From positions 1-10,675 of the forward strand of contig NZ_JBGGWB010000014.1 of NCBI RefSeq assembly GCF_041321155.1: a stretch of 10,675 bases of DNA, read 5' to 3'. The notes below the pieces were generated by a model, which worked only from the letters and a program-made list of their open reading frames with translations, was not told where the DNA came from and searched no databases. The stretch is from Sphingomonas sp. IW22. Its GTDB lineage: Bacteria > Pseudomonadota > Alphaproteobacteria > Sphingomonadales > Sphingomonadaceae. How positions within the stretch are numbered: position 1 is the first letter of the stretch; each line of letters begins with the position of its first letter. The translations under genes and the position numbers were made by a program. Of this stretch, positions 1 to 7,600 are shown piece by piece.

Positions 1-44
1 GCTCGGTCAGGTTGGGAGCGACTGCGACCAAACTGACAACGAGC
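1..44. repeat. Terminal hairpin dyad in left TIR
   Basis: GCTCG (1-5) pairs with CGAGC (40-44), GTCAG (6-10) with CTGAC (33-37), TTGG (12-15) with CCAA (28-31), and GC (18-19) with GC (24-25), closing on a GACT loop. This gives 16 base pairs interrupted by a two-A bulge and a few mismatches. It could be a factor-independent terminator without a clear T run, a transposase or telomere-type recognition structure, or a REP-like element. The mirror copy is at 10632-10675. Confidence 0.6.
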
Positions 45-48
45 AGGG

Positions 49-62
49 CGAGCGATAGCTCG
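49..62. repeat. Second TIR hairpin, CGAGC-GATA-GCTCG
   Basis: This is a perfect 5-bp stem with a GATA loop; two further G-C pairs (46-47 with 64-65) are possible after one mismatch. Its arms repeat the same five-base word as the terminal hairpin arms (1-5 and 40-44), so alternative pairings between the two hairpins are possible. It lies 30 bp beyond the methyltransferase stop codon and could serve as its terminator. The mirror copy is at 10614-10627. Confidence 0.5.
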
Positions 63-91
63 GCCTCCACATGATGGACGGGTGAATAGGG

Positions 92-1465
92 TTAGGCCGC
101 AAGTGGGCTGTCTTGATCACCATCTTCGGGTTCGGCCAGCACACGCTGTTCAGCCACCGAGAAAAACTCTTTCTCCATCTCGACCCCGATGCTCATGCGA
201 CCGGCACGATGCGCAGCAACGCAGGTGCTTCCACTTCCCATGAAGCTGTCGAACACAACGTCGCCTTCGTTGGAGTAGGTGCGGATCAGATACTCCAGCA
301 AGGCGAGCGGCTTCTGAAACGGATGCACACCGTTCTTGTCTTTCGGGCAGAACACGGTGGTCCGAGGGTTATTGGTGGTTCCCTCGTATTTCCGGCCGGG
401 ATTATGAGTAACGTTGTCTAGATGCGGCGAATGCGTCGAGCCGCTTACGGTTTGAATGCCCGTCGAACGTTGCCCAAGCGCATGATAGGTATAGCGGCGG
501 GGGGAGCGATTCTTATGAATCGTTGTGCCAGCACTAAAGACGAGAATGTCTTCGTGCTGCTTCAAGGGCCGGTTGCGCGCATGAAGTGATGCGGTAGCTC
601 GGTTCTTGATCCAGACAATGTCATGCTTGAAGAGGTCAATCCCTTCGCAGACCAGCTTGGACGAGAAAGGCTGGGAGCCGAAAAGGATGATCGTGCCGGT
701 CGGCTTGATGATGCGGCGATACTCCGCCCACATTGCCTTCAGATCAATCGTAGGGTCGATTGCGAGGCCCGTGGTCGCATAGGGCGGATCGGCGAGGATG
801 AGATCGACCGAGCCATCCGGCATGGACTTCATGATTTCGAAGCAGTCCCCCCGATGCAGCACGGGCGTGAACTTCTCGGTGGGAGCCGGGGCATCGGCCA
901 CACGCTGCCGCACGTCCGTGATCGCGTCGGGCGGCATTGCCCCGCGAGAACGCGCGGGGCGAGTGCCGCCGGTAGTGGCTTCGGAGACCATCGCGTCGTC
1001 GGGCCGGTGCTTGGAACGAGGCGAACGGAGCCGCCAGCGAACAGGAGCATCGGCAGCCTCGATCAGGTCGGGAAGCTCGGCCTCCAACTTGGCGAGACGC
1101 TTGTAGACCGTGCCGTAAGCAACCCACCGTCCCTTGGAGGCCATCTCGGCACGGATAGCATGCGCGCTCCGCCATTCGGTGCAGAGGGCGTCGAGGAAAA
1201 GATCATCAGGGATAGCAGTGCGAATCGGCGTGGTGCTGCCACGAGGCGGCGTGCTGGGATGCTCCACAACCTCGACGCTGATCGCGTCCGCGTCATTCGC
1301 CGCCTCGGGAAGGTTCGCGGCGGGTTGGTTGACCAGCGCCCGCAGCCCGTCAAAAAGGCGCTGATACTGGCTTTCAGCCGAAGTGGCGCGGTCATTGGCG
1401 GCATCAAGTTGCGCAGTGATAGCTGCGCCAAGCTGGGTGAGGATATCATGGATGGGTTGGGTCAT
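92..1465 (-). CDS. Beta-class DNA (adenine/cytosine-N4) methyltransferase with N-terminal winged-helix-like region
   Basis: This 457-aa S-adenosylmethionine-dependent DNA amino-methyltransferase probably makes N6-methyladenine or N4-methylcytosine. The catalytic DPPY is at residues 226-229 and precedes the SAM-binding FMGSGST at 408-414, the motif order of the beta class. HPFQKP (381-386) matches the family HPxQKP motif just before the SAM motif. Residues 1-60 look helical. Residues 85-150 (DDLFLDALC through YKRLAKLEAE to VRWRLR) resemble a winged-helix DNA-binding module, and 150-198 is a low-complexity Arg/Pro linker. The ATG is preceded by GAGGTG (1475-1470). The gene reads outward, is divergent from the 201-aa gene, and ends inside the left TIR (DQDSPLAA plus stop). 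No restriction gene is beside it, and the Type ISP enzyme has its own methyltransferase, so this looks like an accessory or orphan modifier. Its target sequence cannot be read from the protein. Confidence 0.92.
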   Translation of the reverse strand: MTQPIHDILTQLGAAITAQLDAANDRATSAESQYQRLFDGLRALVNQPAANLPEAANDADAISVEVVEHPSTPPRGSTTPIRTAIPDDLFLDALCTEWRSAHAIRAEMASKGRWVAYGTVYKRLAKLEAELPDLIEAADAPVRWRLRSPRSKHRPDDAMVSEATTGGTRPARSRGAMPPDAITDVRQRVADAPAPTEKFTPVLHRGDCFEIMKSMPDGSVDLILADPPYATTGLAIDPTIDLKAMWAEYRRIIKPTGTIILFGSQPFSSKLVCEGIDLFKHDIVWIKNRATASLHARNRPLKQHEDILVFSAGTTIHKNRSPRRYTYHALGQRSTGIQTVSGSTHSPHLDNVTHNPGRKYEGTTNNPRTTVFCPKDKNGVHPFQKPLALLEYLIRTYSNEGDVVFDSFMGSGSTCVAAHRAGRMSIGVEMEKEFFSVAEQRVLAEPEDGDQDSPLAA

Positions 1466-1530
1466 GCGTCACCTCGTCCGTTGGGGCGACCGACCAGATA
1501 TCGCTCCTCGGGGTGATTCGTCTCCAGCCC

Positions 1531-1552
1531 TAACGTTTAGATGTGGCCGTTA
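1531..1552. promoter_or_regulatory. Inverted repeat TAACG-N12-CGTTA over the 201-aa gene start
   Basis: TAACG at 1531-1535 faces CGTTA at 1548-1552 across the GTG at 1543, in the divergent gap between the methyltransferase and 201-aa genes (1466-1542). Its position suits an operator that could control both genes, or a leader hairpin. No convincing -35/-10 pair was found in this gap on either strand. A five-base arm can arise by chance. Confidence 0.3.
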
Positions 1553-2148
1553 ACTTCACATTTAGTGGGCGAGTTCAAACCCTTCCGATGCAGGAAGAGC
1601 GCGAACGCGGCAGGATCATTGGGTTGAGACAACGGCGGATTGCCACCGCCGAATGGGCGGCGAACTTTGTTCCGCTGCTTGCGGAAGCACGCCGAGAACT
1701 CCCGATTTACGCGGATACCGGAGAACCATCTCACGACGCATACGCGCGGTGGCTCACTGGAAAGGGTGTTCTCACGCGACGACAGAAAAAGACATGGCAC
1801 TCGGAATCAGTGCGTCGCCTGTTCGACGTTCACATCGGTCTTATTGATGAGGCAGAACGCGAGTTCGAGATCGCGATGGCAATCGTGAGATTCAAAATGC
1901 GCTATGCTGATCCTGCTTCGCGGAAAGCCCTTGCGACTGAAGAGGAAACATCGACGAATGAGCGGGCATCCGCCATTCGCGATGCACTGCGACTGTCTGC
2001 TGATTTGCGTGGGCACACCTATGAGGATCGACCGATTCCAGATCGGGTCGAACTGAAATCGACCGTGCAAACGGGCCGCTCACAGCGGCGATCTTCAAGC
2101 CAAACGGCGGAAACAGAAACCGCGACGAAGCAGATTTCGCTCCTCTGA
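1543..2148 (+). CDS. Unknown protein with recombinase-type helix-turn-helix
   Basis: This 201-aa protein belongs to no family I can name. Residues about 66-94 (AYARWLTGKGV ... TRRQKKTWHSESVRRLF) follow the pattern seen in the DNA-binding tail of large serine recombinases: a short helix, a Gly-turn, an Arg/Lys-rich hairpin, then Trp-x-x-x-x-Val-x-x-Leu/Phe. No catalytic resolvase domain is present. The C-terminal 60 residues are Ser/Thr/Arg/Gln-rich and probably disordered. The frame opens at GTG 1543 with no Shine-Dalgarno site. The first in-frame ATG is at 1588 (residue 16), beyond the inverted repeat at 1531-1552, and is a reasonable alternative start. The gene is probably co-transcribed with the 156-aa gene 27 bp downstream. 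DNA binding is inferred and could be regulatory. Confidence 0.65.
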   Translation: MAVNFTFSGRVQTLPMQEERERGRIIGLRQRRIATAEWAANFVPLLAEARRELPIYADTGEPSHDAYARWLTGKGVLTRRQKKTWHSESVRRLFDVHIGLIDEAEREFEIAMAIVRFKMRYADPASRKALATEEETSTNERASAIRDALRLSADLRGHTYEDRPIPDRVELKSTVQTGRSQRRSSSQTAETETATKQISLL

Positions 2149-2175
2149 CGCGCTGCAAGCGCGATAAATATCACC

Positions 2176-2646
2176 ATGAAAAGGCAGGTGAAGAACTGGC
2201 GGCACTATGTGGCGCGCGATACGGGCGAATGCACCGTGGTGAGGTCGGGGGGGGAGCGGGAGCGCATCAGCTACCAACTCGGCATTGTTGAGACCGGGAG
2301 CAGCCGCGTATTCGCTGGCTACTTCGTCACCGTCACTGTGGATTCGGATGAGGAAATCACAGGCGAGGATTCGGGTTCACTTGTCGCGGCCCTGTGGCGG
2401 CTTGCCCGCAATGTATCGGCGCGTGGTCTGCGGCTGCGGTGTGCGGGTATGAGCGGTCAGTGGCGTGAGAGCGGTCTGTCGCAGAACACGGGGTGGGGCT
2501 ATTTCGGAAGCCATCAGCAGCCCATGCACATGATGGACCTCACGCCGGAAGGTGGCGGTCCTGATACAATCGACGAGATGATCCGTGAGGCGGTCGGGAA
2601 CATGAAAATCGGTCTCACCGAGAAAGCGGCCGTTCGCGATTCCTAA
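2176..2646 (+). CDS. Hypothetical protein, 156 aa
   Basis: I do not recognise this protein. It looks soluble, with no signal peptide or membrane segment. It appears mixed alpha/beta, with a strand-rich part around residues 30-57 (YQLGIVETG ... YFVTVTVDSD), a basic helix at about 67-80 (LVAALWRLARNVSARG), an aromatic and Gly-rich stretch around 94-110, and an acidic C-terminal helix (DTIDEMIREAVG). The ATG has no good ribosome site, and 27 bp separate it from the 201-aa gene, so the two are likely one transcript. It converges with the ATPase gene, whose stop is 29 bp away. No function is proposed; a regulatory or accessory role in the cassette is only a guess from position. Confidence 0.65.
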   Translation: MKRQVKNWRHYVARDTGECTVVRSGGERERISYQLGIVETGSSRVFAGYFVTVTVDSDEEITGEDSGSLVAALWRLARNVSARGLRLRCAGMSGQWRESGLSQNTGWGYFGSHQQPMHMMDLTPEGGGPDTIDEMIREAVGNMKIGLTEKAAVRDS

Positions 2647-2675
2647 TGACACAGGTGACCACGTTTAGGCTATAG

Positions 2676-4679
2676 TCAGTCAATCCCCAGCTTATGAAAG
2701 AATACTTTGTTGCGCATCTCGGCGTCGTGTAGAAGTTTATCCCAGCTAATAACCTCAATGTAGAGGTGAATATTCTTTCTCCAGTCGAACCAACCCATCG
2801 CGTCAGCCATGGGCGTGAAGTTCTGCTCAAACTCAAGCCACTCATTGACTTTTGGCGTGAGGTCGCAGACGATGTAGCCGTAGAAGGGAGTAGTGGCACT
2901 GACGCGGATTTCCCGCCCTTTGCTGTTCCTCACCTTACCGTTTCGGATCAGATTTACATAGCGAACTATCTGATTGACCGGGTCTTCCTTGGAAGACGGG
3001 TTTACGAAGTCGTCCCGCTGCGGTTTTTTAAACTCGAAAATCGTGACTGGATTACTGGGCTCGTTCTCGGCGCGAAATACGACGGGGCGGTTGAAGACCG
3101 TCACGTCCGTGCGATCTAAACTCGATGCCTCTGTCGGCTTATCGGAGATCACGTAAGAGGCGAAGTTGAGCCGCTCGTCCAGCATCCAGAGATTGTGGTC
3201 GTTGTAATCGAGACCATCGGAGTCCGCTCGTCTGGGGAAAATAATGTCGTGGACTTCTCCCTCCGATCGATACTTTCCATCTGGGCCAAGCTCAAGCGCT
3301 TTACCAAATAAATCTAGCACACAACGTCTCATCGAGACATAATGTATTAGATCGCTTTTGCTTGTTTCGGAAATACTAGCAATAACACTATTGATCTGAT
3401 CACCTAAATCGTCGCCTTCATCTGCATTTAGGATTGCGGAAACCCGGGTTCTTGTCGAAACTTCACGCTCATATTTCTTCTTCTGAAGAAATATTTCGAT
3501 CTCCTGATGGGAAGGGGTCATCGGCAGGCCGCTAAAATCGACCTCTTTGCTCAAAACGCGATGCCATGGGGCTTGCGTTTCCACATACTCCGCAATCCGC
3601 GCGCCTTTTCGCAGACGCCGCTCGGAAATCTCCGCTCCAACGGCCGACTGCGCTATCTCTGCGGCGCGCTGTTCGATCTGCGTCTGTGAGATGCCGTTCA
3701 GCAAGTCCGAGTCAGATTGGAAACGAAACTCACCGCGCTCCAACGACACGTTCTCGTTGAGATAATCGCCAAAGACATACGCCTTGATTACGAAGTTGCG
3801 CCCTTTCGCGTCGCCCTGATCTGGCGAAGGCTCAAAAAACTCCTCGGCAAACTCGGGTATGTATGTTTGCAGAGGGTTTTCGGTGACTTCACGGCGGTGT
3901 GCCACCAGCGCCACTTTGCTTTTGCTCGCCCTAGGAGCGAAGAACTTGAATACCCTCACATGGAACGTGCGATCGCCATCGGTCGAGGGGAAACTGAAGG
4001 TTGGATTTTCGACTGCAAGCTCAACGATTTGCGTATTTTCGCGAGCAAGGTAATCGTTGAGCGCGATGGGCGTCGTCGAGCGATGGTCCCGGATAACGAT
4101 GCGCGGACAAACACGCTCCTTGTCTACGAAATAGGGCAACAGGCGTTCGACCACGACCCTGCTGATCACGTCCAAGCCCTTATCCGGGAACTTGACGGAT
4201 TTTATGCCCGAAATCTCAACCTCTGATCCCGTATCAGTAGCATCGGAAGCAGCGACCTTTTCATCGACGACGATTTCGTTGCCGAGCCCCATCCGAAAGG
4301 AGCGGTCGAAGAACGAACCGTCTTCAGCGAAAGTGCTCTTGACCTTGACGCGCTCGAAATACTTCAAGCAGGTGAACCGCCCAAAACCCTTACCCCCGTC
4401 AGCAGCTTTCAGATCGGTGTAGAGCGTATCAAACGCATCCCGATTGCGCTTGGTGAAGCCAACACCGTTATCCTTCACCACAAACCCATCGACCTCTTCG
4501 AGCCGGTCGGTGAGGTCTGGTTGGCCGTTGCGAAGCACGTCGATTTCGACCAAGCCGTCCCCGGCTCCCCTCTGCTCGACCGCTTGGATGCCATTTACCA
4601 CCAGTTCGACCAGTGGCGTGTAGCTGTTCGTTCCCGACCGGATGTTCTCAACGAGTCGCTTGATATTAACGTTGCTCAT
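2676..4679 (-). CDS. MORC/MutL-like GHKL ATPase with C-terminal PD-(D/E)XK-like nuclease domain
   Basis: The N-terminal third of this 667-aa protein is a GHKL (gyrase, Hsp90, histidine kinase, MutL) ATPase. Its N-box is ELVVN (catalytic E25, metal ligand N29), motif G1 is DNGVGF (70-75) and the ATP lid is GGKGFGR (95-101). Residues 140-330 fit the S5-like transducer that follows GHKL in MutL and MORC proteins, and about 331-480 is mostly helical. The C-terminus reads D525 ... E549-F-K551 within strand-like segments (RTDVTVF, TIFEFKKP), as in PD-(D/E)XK nucleases, followed by a helix (DPVNQIVRYV). MORC-like GHKL ATPases in bacterial restriction operons are known from comparative genomics. The ATG overlaps the Type ISP stop (ATGA), so translation is coupled and the two proteins are probably made in fixed proportion. 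Codons 400-460 are AT-rich compared with the rest. The nuclease assignment is less certain than the ATPase. Confidence 0.85.
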   Translation of the reverse strand: MSNVNIKRLVENIRSGTNSYTPLVELVVNGIQAVEQRGAGDGLVEIDVLRNGQPDLTDRLEEVDGFVVKDNGVGFTKRNRDAFDTLYTDLKAADGGKGFGRFTCLKYFERVKVKSTFAEDGSFFDRSFRMGLGNEIVVDEKVAASDATDTGSEVEISGIKSVKFPDKGLDVISRVVVERLLPYFVDKERVCPRIVIRDHRSTTPIALNDYLARENTQIVELAVENPTFSFPSTDGDRTFHVRVFKFFAPRASKSKVALVAHRREVTENPLQTYIPEFAEEFFEPSPDQGDAKGRNFVIKAYVFGDYLNENVSLERGEFRFQSDSDLLNGISQTQIEQRAAEIAQSAVGAEISERRLRKGARIAEYVETQAPWHRVLSKEVDFSGLPMTPSHQEIEIFLQKKKYEREVSTRTRVSAILNADEGDDLGDQINSVIASISETSKSDLIHYVSMRRCVLDLFGKALELGPDGKYRSEGEVHDIIFPRRADSDGLDYNDHNLWMLDERLNFASYVISDKPTEASSLDRTDVTVFNRPVVFRAENEPSNPVTIFEFKKPQRDDFVNPSSKEDPVNQIVRYVNLIRNGKVRNSKGREIRVSATTPFYGYIVCDLTPKVNEWLEFEQNFTPMADAMGWFDWRKNIHLYIEVISWDKLLHDAEMRNKVFFHKLGID

Positions 4680-7600
4680 GCAAGATCACCAAGGGGCGGC
4701 AGCGAGCGAACGATCTTCATTGTCTCCAAGCTGACGGTGATCACCCGCTGGAAAAGTAGCAACGGATAGGCCGGATCGCCCACCGTCTCGGTGGCATAGC
4801 GGTTGGCGTCGTTCACGATGCCGCTGGCCTTGTCGGTCTTTACGCACTGCCGTTCCATCACCCATTCCAACGCGGGCTTGCCACTTACCACATACTCATA
4901 GGCGTCGAGCGGTATGCCAGTCATGGTAATGTGGGCGTTGTAAACCACCGTTGTCTTGTCGAGCTTCGGGCGCTTACCCGCGAATCGCATCTGCTCAACC
5001 CGATAAAAGCTCTGGGGATCGTCGATGTTCGCGAGGCGCAGATCGCCCTGCGCAATGGATACGGGATACGGATCAACGCCCTCGTAGCCGACGTGAAGGT
5101 CGGCCAGCTTCCGACCAGCTTCCGCAAAAGCGCGAAAGTTCTCGATTCCCTTCACGGCCGGGATGCGGGGCAACTCCTTTGCAAGGTTGTCCGCGTAGCT
5201 CTCCCGATAGGAGGGCGAGTGGAGCACGGCGTAGATGTAGTAGAAGAGGTCGTCCTCGATAATCTCGCTTCCCGGGTATGCCGCTTGGAAGTGACCGAGC
5301 CCTTGAACCGATATCCCGCTGCGTTGCCCGACCGCCTTGAGATCGAGTCCTCCGGCTTCACGTCCGGGAGGATCGTAGACGATCAATGGGAAGCATTGCG
5401 CTCCACCCATATCGCCAAAGTGAATGCTCGGTGTCAGGTCAGTCATCAACACCGAGAACTCGCCACGAAAACCGGGCGCGGAGAGCGAGATCACGCGGTT
5501 CTCGGAGTCGGGTTTCGGGAAATACCTGTCGGTGAGATACTTGCTCCAGTTCAGGCGTCCATCCATGTAGAGCCACTGTCGAGTAAAGGGCCGATAATGC
5601 GCCAGTCGGAGCTTGGACTCTTCAAACGTATACTTCTTTCCCGATGACAGATCGGCCAGCGTTTTCTGACACCATTTGAATGAGGCTTCATCGCCACGGG
5701 GGGTGTAGGCTTGGTCCAACGAGTTGAAGAACGAAATGGACTTCTGCATGCGGGACGCAAGACCAGCCTTTGAGCTATCGTAGCACCACAAGTCTCGATT
5801 GGTTTTCATTCCAGCCGAGTAGGTGGGAAACAGTCCCGCCCCGGTCTTATCGCTGTCAGGCATCGGGACGAACTGCTCGAAGCCAAGCTCGCCCTGATTG
5901 AGCCAGTTTCCGCTCTGATCCGGTTCGATGGTCTGCCAGCCATCAGCCTCCGCGATGCCGGAGATGCTGCCAAATCGCGCAACAATCCCGAGCTTCTCCT
6001 CGCGCGAGAGATAATCTCCAATATCGTGGAAATGTATTTGACCGCTCTTCTTGGTGGAAGGGTTCTTCACCAGTAAGGAGATAGCGACTGGGGTGCGAGA
6101 GCCCAATCCGAATACGTTGTCTTTCTCTCGACGACGGCGTTCTCCTGCCGTTCTGGCATTACCCCGCAGGTGAAACACATAGATGTTTGCGAACTCGTCA
6201 GCCAAGCACTTGCGCAGACCATCAGTAGCGTTTCCATCCACCCAACTTCCGTTGCTCACGTAGGCGATCACACCGCTGTCTCCGATGCGATCGCTCGCCC
6301 AGCGGATCGCGCGAATGTAGCTGTCGTAGAGCGACCGCTTGTTCGTCATGCGGGTTTCGGCCGCATACGTCTCGCGAATGCGCCCATCGAGTTTTGGGTA
6401 AACGACGTTGGCGGCATCGTCGTTGGCGCTGCCTTGCCCGACCGAATAGGGCGGGTTGCCCATGATGACCCGGATGTCGAGCGACTTCTGGCGCGTGCGG
6501 CGGCTGCTGTTATCCGCCATGAGGTCGCTGATGAGGTCGCGATCCTGCTCATAAAGCTGGAAGGTGTCGGTGAGACAGATGCCCTCGAACGGCTTGTAAT
6601 CCCCGCCCGACATCGTGTGATAGACGGCCTCGATATTGATGGCGGCAATGTAGTAGGCGAGTAGCACGATCTCGTTGGCATGGATTTCGTGCTGGTATTT
6701 GTGGGCGAGTTCGTCCGGCGCGATCAGTCCAGACTGGAGCAGGCGCGTGATGAAGGTGCCGGTGCCGGTGAACGGATCGAGGATGTGGACGCCCTTGCTG
6801 CCGAGCGTCTGACCGAACTCCGACTTGAGCACCTCATTCACCGAGTGGATGATAAAATCGACCACCTCGACCGGCGTATAGACGATGCCGAGCCGCTCGG
6901 TCATTCGGGGAAAGGCGTTGCGGAAGAACTTGTCGTAGAGTTCGACGACGATCTTCTGCTTGCCCGCCGCGTTGTCGATCCCGGCAGCGCGCACGCGCAC
7001 GCTGGCGTAGAAGCGCTCAAGTGACTCGGCTTCCTTGCCGAGGTTCTGCTCGTCGAGCGCGGTGAGAACCTCCTCCATCGCGACCGAGACGGGGTTGTTC
7101 TTGGTGAAGCTGTAGCCCTCGAACAGCGCCTCGAAGACCGGGCGCGTGATCAGATGCTGGGCCAGCATCTCGATCGCGTCGTTCTCGCTGATGCTCTCGT
7201 TCAGGTCGTCCCTGATTTCGGCAAGGAAGCGCTCGAACGCCGCGCGCTCGGTCGATCCCGGCTGCTGCACGATGGCGGTGATACGGGTGATATGGTTCTG
7301 GGCAATCTTGGCGATATCGCCTGCCCAGTCTTCCCAATAGTCGCGCCTTCCACACTTCTTGACGATCTTGGCGCGGATCGCGGTGGTGAACTCGTCGAGC
7401 GTGAAGGCAAGCTGGTCCTCACCGCCTGTGGGCTCGCTGCTGCCATCGCGGTCGCCACTATCGGTCGATCCGCCACCCTGACCGATGCCGATGCCGCCAG
7501 CCTTCTTTTTCGCCTTTGTCGGCAGCTTGTCGGAAACCGCGATCACCTCGATCTGGCCGCTGACATCGACGCCCAAATCCATCTTGTTGATGGTGGCATC

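Larger units (their letters stand above)
1..120. repeat. Left terminal inverted repeat (120 bp)
   Basis: Bases 1-120 are identical to the reverse complement of 10556-10675. Identity ends sharply at 121/10555 and 122/10554, which both mismatch. The repeat contains the last eight codons and stop of the methyltransferase gene and two internal dyads, at 1-44 and 49-62. Confidence 0.98.

Noticed and set aside
1..120. Calling the ends hairpin or protein-primed telomeres of a linear plasmid
   Set aside because: The palindromes are suggestive, but there is no replication, terminal-protein or protelomerase gene, and nothing outside the window can be seen.
623..1516. Long plus-strand open frame opposite the methyltransferase (297 codons)
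   Set aside because: It lies wholly antisense to a gene with intact catalytic motifs, is Arg/Gly-rich with no domain pattern, and is a typical shadow frame in GC-rich coding DNA.
4931..5647. Plus-strand frame of 238 codons opposite the Type ISP C-terminus
   Set aside because: Antisense shadow of a well-supported gene with no recognisable motif.
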